NCBI GenBank assembly: GCA_013538715.1
Contig: JACAFH010000001.1
Coordinates: 229,598 to 293,597, forward strand
DNA: 64,000 nucleotides
Direction: 5' to 3'
Source of the DNA: Candidatus Nitrosothermus koennekei
GTDB lineage: Archaea; Thermoproteota; Nitrososphaeria; Nitrososphaerales; Nitrosocaldaceae
Position 1 is the stretch's first letter, and every line of letters starts with the position of its first letter. Of the stretch, positions 43,123 to 52,311 are shown piece after piece. A model generated the notes under the pieces. The model did no database searches. It worked only from the letters and a program-made list of their open reading frames with translations, and was not told the DNA's origin. The translations under genes and the position numbers were made by a program.

Positions 43123-43431
43123 CTAGCCGAATAATGCTGATAATCCAGCCATTGCTTCCTCTTCTCCCTTCTTCTCTTCCTCTTCCTTCTTCTTCTCTTC
43201 TACTTTTGCCGCTGGCGCTGCTGCCTCTGCTGCCGCTGGCGCTGCTGTTACAGCAACTGGAGCACTCTTCAGTGCCTCATTTATATCAATCTCACTTAAT
43301 GATGCAACTAACGCCTTTACTTTTACTTCATCAGGTTCTACACCAGCTGCTTTTACTACACTCTTCAAGTTGTCCTCATTTATATCCTTGTTTAATTTAT
43401 GTAGCAATAGAGCTGCATATACGTATTCCAT
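43123..43431 (-). CDS. rpl12: Ribosomal protein L12 (P1), inverted relative to P0
   Basis: The 102-residue protein has [20 protein letters not shown], the Ala-Pro-rich hinge and an acidic [11 protein letters not shown] tail ending in AGLSALFG, as in archaeal P1/L12. It recruits elongation factors to the stalk. Archaeal L12 normally follows P0 in the same operon. Here it lies on the opposite strand, convergent with P0, with 46 bases between stops. The hinge is GC-rich for this genome. Confidence 0.96.
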   Translation of the reverse strand: MEYVYAALLLHKLNKDINEDNLKSVVKAAGVEPDEVKVKALVASLSEIDINEALKSAPVAVTAAPAAAEAAAPAAKVEEKKKEEEEKKGEEEAMAGLSALFG

Positions 43432-43468
43432 GCAGTTAAAGAAGTTAAAGTGTAATATAAAACTTAGT

Positions 43469-43975
43469 TTAGAGTATCTGTAACTGTCTAGCTATTGAGT
43501 ATACAGTCTTCTTTATATCTACATCATGTATATTATTCATCTTCTTTATAAGCATCTCTTTTGCTTCTCTAGTCCCTTCTCCTCCACTTAATATTATTGC
43601 AAAGAGTTCTGGAAGACCTTCTTTCAACCAAAAGTCTATCTCGCTAAACCTTTTAAGATTCAATTTCTCAATATTATTAAATTGTGATATCTCTATATAA
43701 TCATCTATCTCATTTGTATCAACCTTGTTTATAAGTATATGTATAACATTATATGAGGTTGGAGACTTGAGGACTTCTAATTGTCTTGCATTAATCTTTC
43801 CACTCTTTCTCTTCTCTAATAATCCTATGGGTTTTATATTAACGCCCTTTATCTTTAGTCTGTTATCTTGTTTAAATTCTACTACCCCTACTACTATTGA
43901 TGAATAATCTCCTTCAGAGAGAGTACCAAATATATAATCCCCTTCTTTAAAAGAGACCTTTCCTAATCCAAACAT
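43469..43975 (-). CDS. Conserved-looking hypothetical protein
   Basis: The 168-residue protein has a beta-rich N-terminal half ([36 protein letters not shown]) suggestive of a small barrel and a helical C-terminal half ([20 protein letters not shown]). I recognise no family. It precedes L12 by 37 bases in the same direction and could be co-transcribed with it. Confidence 0.5.
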   Translation of the reverse strand: MFGLGKVSFKEGDYIFGTLSEGDYSSIVVGVVEFKQDNRLKIKGVNIKPIGLLEKRKSGKINARQLEVLKSPTSYNVIHILINKVDTNEIDDYIEISQFNNIEKLNLKRFSEIDFWLKEGLPELFAIILSGGEGTREAKEMLIKKMNNIHDVDIKKTVYSIARQLQIL

Positions 43976-44060
43976 ACTTACACGTTAGATATTATTTATA
44001 TTTAAGCATTAAGAAGATATGAGTTTATTGCTATATTTACTAGAAACAAATTCCATTAAG

Positions 44061-44070
44061 ATTATATACC
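44061..44070 (+). promoter_or_regulatory. TATA-like box of the hyp cluster
   Basis: ATTATATACC lies about 27 bases before the HypA-like ATG at 44092, the right position for a leaderless transcript of the hyp genes. Confidence 0.45.
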
Positions 44071-44091
44071 TATACTTCTTATCTCAACAAA

Positions 44092-44343
44092 ATGCACGAG
44101 TTATCACTTGTTAATAATCTACTTAATAAATTAGATGCTATATCTAAAGAGAATAACGCTAAGATTGTATCTATCAAGATTAGAGTGGGGGCATTATCTC
44201 ACATTACTCCAGAGCGTTTAAAAGAGTATCTTCTGATAAGTGAGAAGACTAAAGATGTTAAAATAGAAATAGTTCGTAATGAGCAAATTGATGAGAATGC
44301 ACAAGATATAATATTAGAGAGTGTAGAGTTGGCTGAAGAATAA
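44092..44343 (+). CDS. hypA: HypA-like protein without the zinc-binding domain
   Basis: The 83-residue protein opens with MHELSLVNNLL, including the nickel-binding His2 of HypA, and has KIRVGALSHITPERLKEYLL at the expected place. Ordinary HypA is about 113-140 residues with two CxxC pairs forming a zinc site in its middle. Here the chain passes from IEIVRNEQ straight to a C-terminal strand like DIILESVELAEE, and there is no cysteine. Nickel delivery may thus be changed or lost. It heads a cluster with HypC and HypE. Confidence 0.8.
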   Translation: MHELSLVNNLLNKLDAISKENNAKIVSIKIRVGALSHITPERLKEYLLISEKTKDVKIEIVRNEQIDENAQDIILESVELAEE

Positions 44344-44368
44344 ATATCAGTTCATTACTTATAGATAT

Positions 44369-44584
44369 ATGTGCATAGCGGTCATTGGGAAGATAGTTAG
44401 TATTGACGAGTCACTAGCTCTAGCAAAAGTAATGATTAATGATGTTATAAAGGATGTTAACATATTGCTTATACCAGAAGCAAAGGTTAACGATTATATA
44501 ATTATACATGCGGGAATGGGGATAAGAATAATAGATAAGGAAAGCGTTAAAGTATATCTAAATCTATTTGATACATATGGATAA
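44369..44584 (+). CDS. hypC: Hydrogenase maturation factor HypC
   Basis: The 71-residue protein begins MCIAVIGKIV, with the essential N-terminal Met-Cys of the HypC/HupF family, and has VNDYIIIHAGMGIRIID in the second half. With HypD it carries the iron for the Fe(CN)2CO centre. It overlaps HypE by eight bases. HypD, HypF and HypB are not in this window. Confidence 0.88.
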   Translation: MCIAVIGKIVSIDESLALAKVMINDVIKDVNILLIPEAKVNDYIIIHAGMGIRIIDKESVKVYLNLFDTYG

Positions 44585-45611
44585 CATAACTCTCTTTCAT
44601 GGGGCTGGAGGTAGCATAACATATAGGTTCATAAAAGATCATATACTTCCTCTCCTTAATCCATATCTAAAATTTGATGTATCATTAATTGATTTAGACG
44701 ATGCTGGAATTTATAACGACATAGTATTCTCTACAGACTCATATACAGTGAAGCCATTATTCTTTAATGGTGGAGATATAGGCAGATTATCTATTGCTGG
44801 GACAGTAAACGATATCTCAGTTATTGGAGGTAAACCAATAGCATTATCCTTATCTCTAATAATAGAAGAAGGATTTATGATAGATGAACTAGACAAGATA
44901 TTAAGAAGTATAGAATATACATGTAAAGAAGCAGAGGTTGATATAATAACTGGTGACACTAAAGTTGTTGAGAAAGGCTTGTTAGATAAACTAATAATAA
45001 ATACATCTGGTATAGGAATAAGACACCCATTGTTAGATGCTAATATTAGATATCTTAATAGAGGAAGTAGATGGTTAGTGGATAGTAATCTAAGAGAAGG
45101 AGATAAGATAATAATCTCTGGCACTATTGCTGATCATGGTATGGCTATACTATCTAGTAGAGAGGGATATGAATTTAGCACCAGTATAAAATCTGATGTA
45201 ATGCCATTAAATAAACTCATAGATAGGATATTAGAGGTAGGAGGAGTTGCAAGTATAAACGACCCAACTAGAGGAGGAGTTGCAAATTTACTTAATGAGT
45301 GGTCAGAAAAATCAGGAGTTGGAATAATTATATATGAAGAGAAGATACCAATAAATGAGAGTGTAAAGGCAGCAGCCTCATTTCTAGGATTAGATCCATT
45401 AGAGATAGGTAATGAAGGTAAGATATGTTTAGCAGTTATGGATGAAAAGGCTAATGAGATATTAGATGCTATAAGAGAATATGGATTTAAAGATGCAGAA
45501 ATAATAGGTGAGGTTACAGATCAATTTAAAGCGGTAGCTATGAAGACCATTGTTGGAGGAACTAGAATAATTCCAAAACCTATTGGTGATCCTGTACCAA
45601 GAATATGTTGA
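44577..45611 (+). CDS. hypE: Hydrogenase maturation factor HypE
   Basis: The 344-residue protein has the PurM-like fold blocks LFHGAGGSITYRFIKDHILP, DIVFSTDSYTVKPLFFNGGD, and INDPTRGGVANLLNEWS, and ends in PRIC. The C-terminal cysteine is carbamoylated by HypF and dehydrated to thiocyanate, giving the cyanide ligand. ATG at 44577 is used; an in-frame TTG lies three codons earlier. Length is standard. Confidence 0.95.
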   Translation: MDNITLFHGAGGSITYRFIKDHILPLLNPYLKFDVSLIDLDDAGIYNDIVFSTDSYTVKPLFFNGGDIGRLSIAGTVNDISVIGGKPIALSLSLIIEEGFMIDELDKILRSIEYTCKEAEVDIITGDTKVVEKGLLDKLIINTSGIGIRHPLLDANIRYLNRGSRWLVDSNLREGDKIIISGTIADHGMAILSSREGYEFSTSIKSDVMPLNKLIDRILEVGGVASINDPTRGGVANLLNEWSEKSGVGIIIYEEKIPINESVKAAASFLGLDPLEIGNEGKICLAVMDEKANEILDAIREYGFKDAEIIGEVTDQFKAVAMKTIVGGTRIIPKPIGDPVPRIC

Positions 45612-45612
45612 T

Positions 45613-45846
45613 ATGTTCAAAGCTCCATCAAAAGATGATATAAATAGACTTGTTTGTATAGTATGTAGATATAGTGTAGATGTACCTATGCATCATAATA
45701 AACCTATGAGATGGATCCTTGAGGGCAACTTTGTTAAGAAAGAATATCTTATATGCTCTGTATGTAATCATAAGATCGAAGTTCCTCTTCATTGCAACGA
45801 GCCTATGATCTATAGCACTAGTAATTATGATGATGTTAGTATTTAA
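45613..45846 (+). CDS. Tandem zinc-ribbon protein downstream of hypE
   Basis: The 77-residue protein has two copies of the same short motif: CIVCRYSVDVPMHHNKPM near 17-34 and CSVCNHKIEVPLHCNEPM near 51-68. Each has CxxC followed by a Pro-x-His(Cys/His) and PM. This is a plausible zinc or nickel site that has been duplicated. It starts just after hypE and ends one base before the next gene, so it is part of the hyp operon. It might compensate for the missing zinc domain of HypA; that is speculation. Confidence 0.65.
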   Translation: MFKAPSKDDINRLVCIVCRYSVDVPMHHNKPMRWILEGNFVKKEYLICSVCNHKIEVPLHCNEPMIYSTSNYDDVSI

Positions 45847-45847
45847 C

Positions 45848-46165
45848 ATGGAATATTCATGGCATATGTTATTTGCAAAGGAGATGATAGAGATAGCAAA
45901 GAGGAGTAAGAGCAAAACAGCAGCATATGCTTTGTTAGTAGCGTTTGAACATATAATAGATGCATATATAGCAAGAGGAGGTAAACACTTTCATGAAGAG
46001 TATCTTGCAGATGCATGGAAGAAAAGGATTGAATGGATGAGAGAGCATGATATACTTGATAGATTTGATATGCTAACTTGTTATTGCAGCAAAGTAATTG
46101 AGGGTAAGGAAGAGTATGTTTATGATATGCTAACATTGATTGAGAATATGGTAATTATGGATTAG
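45848..46165 (+). CDS. Small helical protein (HEPN-like appearance)
   Basis: The 105-residue protein is largely helical (AYALLVAFEHIIDAYIARGG, EYLADAWKKRIEWMREH) and resembles HEPN-type bundles in layout, although no R-x4-6-H motif is evident. It starts with the ATG at 45848 directly after the zinc-ribbon protein and closes the hyp cluster. No family recognised. Confidence 0.5.
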   Translation: MEYSWHMLFAKEMIEIAKRSKSKTAAYALLVAFEHIIDAYIARGGKHFHEEYLADAWKKRIEWMREHDILDRFDMLTCYCSKVIEGKEEYVYDMLTLIENMVIMD

Positions 46166-46209
46166 AAATTACAAACAAATAAATCTGTGCAAACAATTAC
46201 TACATTATT

Positions 46210-47325
46210 ATGAAATTTTTAAAACTTAAAATGCTTAATTTATTAGAGAATGCTGGTATAGGAGTAGCCTCTACATTCATACCATTATATGCAAATATTT
46301 TAACCAACTCATATATTATGATAGGCATAATAGTATCTTCATATGCTTTAGCACAATCGTTATCATATACATATTTTGGAAGGGTATCTGATAGACTAGC
46401 AAATAGGGTTTTATTTATAAGACTTGGATTTCTATTTTCAGCGATCTCATTTTATGCACAGATCCTGGCTTTTGATGGAATATCATTGCTTATAATACGT
46501 ATAATTGCTGGAGTCTCTACTGGTATCTATACTGGAGCGTTAATAGCAAGATACTATGAAGGTGGAAGAGATAATGTAAAGTTAGCAAGTATAATATCGT
46601 TTGGTTCTTTAGGATGGCTTATTGGAATATTAGGAGGAGGAGTGTTAGAGAATATATTTGATAGTAACATAAAGATTATATTTTTATTAAGTGGTTCATC
46701 ATTTCTAGTTGGTTTCTTAATCTCGTTAAGAATAAGAGATAATCCTAAAGGAGAGGTTAGAAGACTCTTACCAATAATCTCATCTATAAAGAATAATAAG
46801 ATAATCTATACAACTTTCCTTATAAGACATGTAGGAGCAAGTGCTGTATGGAGTATATTTCCTATCTTTTTAAGTAGGATAGGTGCAGATACGTTGTGGA
46901 TAAGCATCATTTATTCTATTAATGCATTAACACAATTTGTATTTATGAACAGAGCAAGTATATTACAAAATTACAGCATAGCAATCAAGTTAGGAACTAT
47001 ACTTTCGTCAATTGTATTTCTATCATACTTTCTTATAGAACATTATATCCTTATCTTACCTATACAGATACTCCTTGGTGTTTCATGGAGTTTACTTTAT
47101 GTGGGTTCTTTAAACTATCTCCTTATTAAGAATCAAGAAAAGGCTACTGTAACATCACTTCTTGAATCTACGATAAGTGTATCTGCAATAATTGGTCCTC
47201 TCATAGGAGGTCTTTTGGCAGAGTTATTTGAGATGAAGACGGTTATCTTCTTTGCATTTATTATAAACAGTATATCTATTGGACTAGCATCGATGCTAAA
47301 GATCACTAGCAAGAAAAATGTATAG
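46210..47325 (+). CDS. MFS transporter
   Basis: The 371-residue protein has about twelve transmembrane helices and the MFS loop motif GRVSDRLANRVLF near 60-72 (G-x-x-x-D-R). IIGPLIGGLLAELFE near the C-terminus is the usual motif for the second half. The substrate cannot be told. It directly abuts the convergent TIGR00725 gene. Confidence 0.85.
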   Translation: MKFLKLKMLNLLENAGIGVASTFIPLYANILTNSYIMIGIIVSSYALAQSLSYTYFGRVSDRLANRVLFIRLGFLFSAISFYAQILAFDGISLLIIRIIAGVSTGIYTGALIARYYEGGRDNVKLASIISFGSLGWLIGILGGGVLENIFDSNIKIIFLLSGSSFLVGFLISLRIRDNPKGEVRRLLPIISSIKNNKIIYTTFLIRHVGASAVWSIFPIFLSRIGADTLWISIIYSINALTQFVFMNRASILQNYSIAIKLGTILSSIVFLSYFLIEHYILILPIQILLGVSWSLLYVGSLNYLLIKNQEKATVTSLLESTISVSAIIGPLIGGLLAELFEMKTVIFFAFIINSISIGLASMLKITSKKNV

Positions 47326-47841
47326 TTATACTTTGCACCTCTTAATTATAAATTCTACAGCCTCTCTAGGTGTATCTGCAACTTCAATCTTTATAAGTTC
47401 TCTATCATCTAGATACTTGCCACCATAAGAATCTGCTATTCCACCACTCCCTTTTATCGCTATTATAGGCTTCTTCTTCATATAAGCAAAACCTGCCTCT
47501 GTTAAAGTCCCAACACCACCACCTATTATTATTACACCATCAGCAGAGCATACATTCACATAATTTCTTCCATGACCCATACCACTGCATATTACTATCT
47601 TACAATATGGATTTGCCTTATTCTTTTCTTCATATGGTATTATTCCTACAGTTATCCCACCTGCATCATATGCGCCTTTTGATGCAGCCTCCATTACTCC
47701 TCCTAAACCTCCAGTTATTAACACTGCTCCATATTCTACTATCAATTTGCCAGTCTCATATGCTATACCATATATATCATCTTTGAAAGCATCAGAATTA
47801 TAACCTATTACCAGTATCTGTAGCATATCCATCATATACAT
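47326..47841 (-). CDS. TIGR00725 family Rossmann-fold protein (LOG/DprA-like)
   Basis: The 171-residue protein has GYNSDAFKDDI, LITGGLGGVMEAASKGA and the PGGxGTxxE-like GGGVGTLTEAG block, as in the TIGR00725 group related to lysine decarboxylase-like phosphoribohydrolases. It may bind or hydrolyse nucleotide ligands. The start could also be the ATG at residue 5. It abuts the convergent MFS gene. Confidence 0.8.
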   Translation of the reverse strand: MYMMDMLQILVIGYNSDAFKDDIYGIAYETGKLIVEYGAVLITGGLGGVMEAASKGAYDAGGITVGIIPYEEKNKANPYCKIVICSGMGHGRNYVNVCSADGVIIIGGGVGTLTEAGFAYMKKKPIIAIKGSGGIADSYGGKYLDDRELIKIEVADTPREAVEFIIKRCKV

Positions 47842-47902
47842 AGAATGTTACTTTTAATATTATCGTAGCATTAATAAATGATATAAAGAAGAATATATAG
47901 AG

Positions 47903-48688
47903 ATGCAAGCAAAGGATATAATGAAAGATGCTATCACGTTAGAGACGCATAACACATTAGCAGATGCAAGAGATCTTATGATAAGATATAATATAAGTAG
48001 AATATTAATAGTTTCTAATGGTAAACCAGTAGGTATAATTACAGAGAAGAGTATTGGAAAGTTTCTACTAAGAGATGGAAGAGCATTGGATGAGTTAAGA
48101 TTGGATCAAGTTATGAGGAGAGATCTAATAACAGTCAATGAAGATGCTAGTATAGAGACATGTGCAAAATTAATGATTGAACATGATATAAGTTCTCTTA
48201 TAGTAGATTCTAAAGCACGTATATTTACAAAGAGTGATCTAGTTAGAGTTTATGCACAATTATTCAAGAATAAGAAGAGGGTTAGAGAGTATATGACAGA
48301 GAATGTATATACGCTTAAATCTACTCACTCATTACATACAGTATTATCAGTGATGGTAAAGAAGAAGATATCAAGAATTATAGTAATAAAGGATAGCAAG
48401 CCAATCGGTATAATAACAGCAAGAGATTTACTTCCTACAAGCATGTTAGTTGAGAAGGAGGAAGAGGTTACATCTGGTTTAACATCTAATATTACTCATG
48501 TATTGTTAGCAAAGGATGTTATGAAAAAACCATTAGTAATCAATCTTGATGAAGATTTAGCAACTGCCGCTCAAATTATGGTAGAGAAGAGGATAGGTGG
48601 TTTACCTACAGTTGATAATAATAATGATCTTAGAGGAGTAATAACAAAGACAGATATATTAAGAGCAATAATAGATCTTAACCATTAA
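47903..48688 (+). CDS. Protein with four CBS domains
   Basis: The 261-residue protein is made of four CBS motifs: MKDAITLETHNTLADARDLM (1), DLITVNEDASIETCAKLMIE (2), TENVYTLKSTHSLHTVLSVM (3) and KPLVINLDEDLATAAQIMVE (4). Such arrays bind adenine nucleotides and act as energy sensors. It is a stand-alone sensor with no fused catalytic domain. Mre11 follows 25 bases later, so it may be co-transcribed with the repair genes. Confidence 0.9.
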   Translation: MQAKDIMKDAITLETHNTLADARDLMIRYNISRILIVSNGKPVGIITEKSIGKFLLRDGRALDELRLDQVMRRDLITVNEDASIETCAKLMIEHDISSLIVDSKARIFTKSDLVRVYAQLFKNKKRVREYMTENVYTLKSTHSLHTVLSVMVKKKISRIIVIKDSKPIGIITARDLLPTSMLVEKEEEVTSGLTSNITHVLLAKDVMKKPLVINLDEDLATAAQIMVEKRIGGLPTVDNNNDLRGVITKTDILRAIIDLNH

Positions 48689-48713
48689 ATAAAGTAAGAG
48701 AAATAATATCTTT

Positions 48714-49799
48714 ATGCTCTTAGCACATATATCTGATACCCATTTAGGCGCTACACAATATGGTAAAGAAGAGAGGGAAAATGATTTCTATAATGCATTT
48801 AAAGAGGCTATAGATATAATAATAAAAGAGCATGTAGAATTGGTCATACATGCTGGAGATATATTTGATATGCCCAGACCAAGTGGAACAGCAATAGTAA
48901 AGTTGTTAGACGAGTTAAAGAGATTAGAGGAACATAACATAAGATTCGTATTTGTGTTAGGAGAACATGATATAAGTAGGTTAAGAGCTACTCCAGTCCC
49001 GTCTCTATATGATAAGATTAAATTGGCTACTCATTTAGGTAATAAAGATAATAACACTATTAAGGTTAAAGATTTGACTATAGTTGGATATAGGAAGCAT
49101 AGACTTAATGAGATAAGTAATTTAAAGGATAATTTATCAAGACTGAAGATAGAAGGTAAGAAGATTCTTGTCTTACATCAAGGATTGAAAGAGTTTCATG
49201 AATATGCTAATGAACTTACTCATACAGATCTGCCTAATGATTTTGATTATTATGCAATGGGTCATCTTCATAATAAAGGAGAGAAGTTATTTAATGAATT
49301 CAAAGGTCCAGTATGCTATCCAGGTTCTACTGAGATAACTAGATTTGCTGAGGACGAGAACATTGAGAAAGGCTTCTATTTAGTTGACCTCTCTAATAAT
49401 ACTAATACAACATGGATAAAATTAGATATACGTCAGCATATAAGTGTAAATTATGACGAAACAAAGATGGAGGAGATTATAGAGGAGATTAAAAAAGCAC
49501 ATAAAAAACCTATAGTAAAGGTATTGCTAAAAGATCCTAGTAAAAGAGAGATAGTTAGGAGACTGGAAGAGTACGCATTACATGTAATACCACAATATGT
49601 AAGAAAAGGTTACACACTCTCTACTAACAAAGAGAGGAGTAATATACATGATGAGATGATGAAATGTGCAGAGAAGATATTAGGTAGCAGAGATAAGGCA
49701 AATTTTGCTATTAATGAGCTATTAGAGACTTTACTTACTAATGAGGATGATGCTCTAGAGATATTATGGAATGCTTATAAGAATAAGAGGTTTGGTTAA
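48714..49799 (+). CDS. mre11: Double-strand break repair nuclease Mre11
   Basis: The 361-residue nuclease has phosphoesterase motifs: D8 and H10 in ISDTHLG, D49 in HAGDIFD, then GEHD and GHLHNKG further on. It cleaves DNA ends together with Rad50. Its stop overlaps the Rad50 start by one base (TAATG). The HerA and NurA genes often found nearby are absent here. Confidence 0.95.
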   Translation: MLLAHISDTHLGATQYGKEERENDFYNAFKEAIDIIIKEHVELVIHAGDIFDMPRPSGTAIVKLLDELKRLEEHNIRFVFVLGEHDISRLRATPVPSLYDKIKLATHLGNKDNNTIKVKDLTIVGYRKHRLNEISNLKDNLSRLKIEGKKILVLHQGLKEFHEYANELTHTDLPNDFDYYAMGHLHNKGEKLFNEFKGPVCYPGSTEITRFAEDENIEKGFYLVDLSNNTNTTWIKLDIRQHISVNYDETKMEEIIEEIKKAHKKPIVKVLLKDPSKREIVRRLEEYALHVIPQYVRKGYTLSTNKERSNIHDEMMKCAEKILGSRDKANFAINELLETLLTNEDDALEILWNAYKNKRFG

Positions 49800-52186
49800 T
49801 GCTTAAGTATATAAAATTGGAGAATTTCTTATCTCATAAAGATACTTATATAGAGTTTAGTGAAGGCGTTAACGTATTCATTGGGAAGAATGGAAGTGGA
49901 AAATCTAGTGTGATAGATGCAATAACATATGCATTGTATGGAAAGCATGGGCGAGGTACTAATACTAATATAGTTATGCACAATGCACGTAAAGGTTCGG
50001 TAATCCTTTCTATGTATAGTAATGGAAGAGAGTATGAAGTATATAGAGAATTTAATGATAAGGGTTCTTTAACTACTGTAAATTTAAGAGAAAATGGTAA
50101 GATAGTAGCAGTAGGTGGAAGAGCAAGAAAGAGTGCTGAAGAAGAAGGTGTATCTAAAATGCTAGAATCTATACTAGGTTTGAGTTACGATGATGCGTCT
50201 ATAGCCACTATAATAAGACAAGGAGAGTTGGATACTATAATAGATTTAAAGCCTAAAGAAGTAAGGGAGATGATAAATAGGCTTACAGAGTTGGATAAGC
50301 TAGATAAAGCATATGTTATATTTAAAGATGTTTTAGAACGTTTTAGAACAAGACTCAAGGATGAGATTGGCTATGATGAGAGAGACCTTGAGAGAATTGA
50401 GAAAGATATAGGTACTTTAAACAATGAAGTAAAAGAGTTAGAAATTAAGAAAGGAGAATTAACTACTCGCAAAACTAAAGAAGAAGAGAGGAAGAGAGAA
50501 GTTGAGGATGAGATAAAGAAGATGGAAGTTTTAAAGAGTAAGTATGATGAATATATTCATCTTAAAGATTCTTTGTCTAAATATATTACTAACAAGAAAG
50601 ATGAGTATAGTAGAAAGTATTTAGAGATTAAGAGGATTATAGAAGAAGGTAATAAGATGCTAACTATAGTAAGAGAAGATGACTCTGATGATAGATATAA
50701 TAAACTAATAGAGATTGAGAAGAGTTTAGAACAACGTATGAATTTAGAGAGACTTAAAGATATTCTAACCAAGAATATTAACAACAATAAAAAAGAGATA
50801 GATGAGAAGGAGAGTATACTCATACAGTATAACTCAATTGAAAAAGTAGAGTTTGATCTGTATCAGATCAGTAAAATGATATCTGATGTAAATAAAGAGA
50901 TAACAGAGATAGATGAAGAGATGGGAAAGATGCGTAAGGCATTAGAGGATTATGAAACGATGATAGATAAAGGTATATGCCCTACTTGTGGAAGAGAGGT
51001 TTCAGAACTTAGACTTGAAGAGAAGAGAGATCATTTGATGGAAGATATTAGATATTTACAAAAGAAGAAAGAAGAGATTAAGAAGAGAGAGATAGAATTT
51101 AGAGAACTTGAGAGAAAGAGAAGAGAGTATGAGAATGCACAGAGAGAAGTTGAGAAGTTAAGAAGAGAGTTGGAGAAGAAGAAAGAGAAATATGAGAGTG
51201 ATATAAATGAATACAAGAAGATTGAAGAAGAATTATTGCCTATAAATGTATATAACGAATATGATATAGTAAAGATAAAGAAAGAGAAGAGATTAGTTGA
51301 AGAGAAGAGAAAGAATGTTGAGAGAGCAAAAGGATGGCTTGAGGCTAATAAGATAATAGATGAAAATTCTCTAAACAAATTAAAGCAAGAGTTAGAAGAG
51401 ACTAATGATATCTTAAATAGATTAAATTCCAATAAGATTGAAGAACTAGCAATAGATCATTATTTAATTGAGTTGATTAACAGAATTACTAGCATTAAGC
51501 ATGATGCTGAGAGCTTTAATATGGAAAAGTATAATTCGTTACGCTTACAATCTAAGAGTATTAATGATAATATAAACTCGTTGATATACGAACTAGGTAA
51601 GATAGAGGATAGATTAGAAAATGATAAAAAGAAGATAGGCGAGATGAAACTTATTAGAGAGAGATTGATAGAGAGTTCTAGATATATAGAATTATTCAAG
51701 AATATAAGAGAGGATATATATCATAAATTGTTACCACAAGAATTAAGGGAATGGATACTTGATGAAATCTCACATAAAGCCTCAGAATATCTTAGTGTAT
51801 TTGATATTAACATCTCAACAATATTGCTCAAAGAAGAGAAGAATGATATAACGATAAGTTGTCATGGAATAGCAGATCTTGATATAAATTCATTAAGTGG
51901 AGGAGAGAAAGTAGCGATATCATTAGCATTAAGGTTTGCTATAGCTGCATTAAGAGGAGCAAATAATACAGATTTTATAATACTTGATGAACCAACTATG
52001 CATTTAGATCAGGAAAGAAGGAGGTCGCTTGTAAAATTGATAACTAAACTTGCTGGTTATGAGAATCTATTAAGACAGATAGTGTTGATAACACATGATG
52101 CAGAGATATTTGAGGATGCTGATATTGATAATATTGTAAAATTTGAGAAGTATGGAGGAGTGTCAAGAGTATCTGTAGAAAAGTAG
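49799..52186 (+). CDS. rad50: DNA double-strand break repair ATPase Rad50
   Basis: The 795-residue protein has Walker A GKNGSGKS at 29-36, the Q-loop IRQGELD, two long coiled-coil arms and the zinc hook CPTC at 394-397 between them. The C-terminal lobe holds the signature LSGGEKVAISLALRF near 698-712 and Walker B FIILDEPTMHLD. It tethers DNA ends and gates Mre11. It is somewhat shorter than the usual 850-900 residues, reflecting shorter arms. Confidence 0.96.
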   Translation: MLKYIKLENFLSHKDTYIEFSEGVNVFIGKNGSGKSSVIDAITYALYGKHGRGTNTNIVMHNARKGSVILSMYSNGREYEVYREFNDKGSLTTVNLRENGKIVAVGGRARKSAEEEGVSKMLESILGLSYDDASIATIIRQGELDTIIDLKPKEVREMINRLTELDKLDKAYVIFKDVLERFRTRLKDEIGYDERDLERIEKDIGTLNNEVKELEIKKGELTTRKTKEEERKREVEDEIKKMEVLKSKYDEYIHLKDSLSKYITNKKDEYSRKYLEIKRIIEEGNKMLTIVREDDSDDRYNKLIEIEKSLEQRMNLERLKDILTKNINNNKKEIDEKESILIQYNSIEKVEFDLYQISKMISDVNKEITEIDEEMGKMRKALEDYETMIDKGICPTCGREVSELRLEEKRDHLMEDIRYLQKKKEEIKKREIEFRELERKRREYENAQREVEKLRRELEKKKEKYESDINEYKKIEEELLPINVYNEYDIVKIKKEKRLVEEKRKNVERAKGWLEANKIIDENSLNKLKQELEETNDILNRLNSNKIEELAIDHYLIELINRITSIKHDAESFNMEKYNSLRLQSKSINDNINSLIYELGKIEDRLENDKKKIGEMKLIRERLIESSRYIELFKNIREDIYHKLLPQELREWILDEISHKASEYLSVFDINISTILLKEEKNDITISCHGIADLDINSLSGGEKVAISLALRFAIAALRGANNTDFIILDEPTMHLDQERRRSLVKLITKLAGYENLLRQIVLITHDAEIFEDADIDNIVKFEKYGGVSRVSVEK

Positions 52187-52217
52187 ATTAATGCAGATTA
52201 TCTTACAAATAGGGAAT

Positions 52218-52311
52218 GCCGGGGTAGCTTAGCTTGGTTATAGCGCCAGACCTCATATAAGGGGCAAGACTCATAATCTGGAGGTCGCGGGCTCGAATCC
52301 CGCCCCCGGCA
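52218..52311 (+). tRNA. Elongator tRNA-Met (CAT), with a short intron
   Basis: The acceptor stem pairs GCCGGGG (52218-52224) with CCCCGGC (52304-52310), discriminator A at 52311. The T arm is GCGGG CTCGAAT CCCGC (52287-52303). The anticodon stem pairs CCAGA (52246-52250) with TCTGG (52277-52281). Between them an ordinary loop CTCATAA is preceded by 19 extra bases, best placed at about 52251-52269. The insertion lies at or near the 5' side of the loop, not at the usual 37/38 site. CCTC ... GGGG within it may form a hairpin. No CCA end is encoded. The stem sequence is that of elongator rather than initiator tRNA-Met. Confidence 0.9.

Noticed and set aside
43116..43439. Leu/Pro/Ser-rich frame on the plus strand opposite L12
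   Set aside because: It is the mirror of the Ala/Glu-rich hinge and tail of L12; low complexity and no start context.
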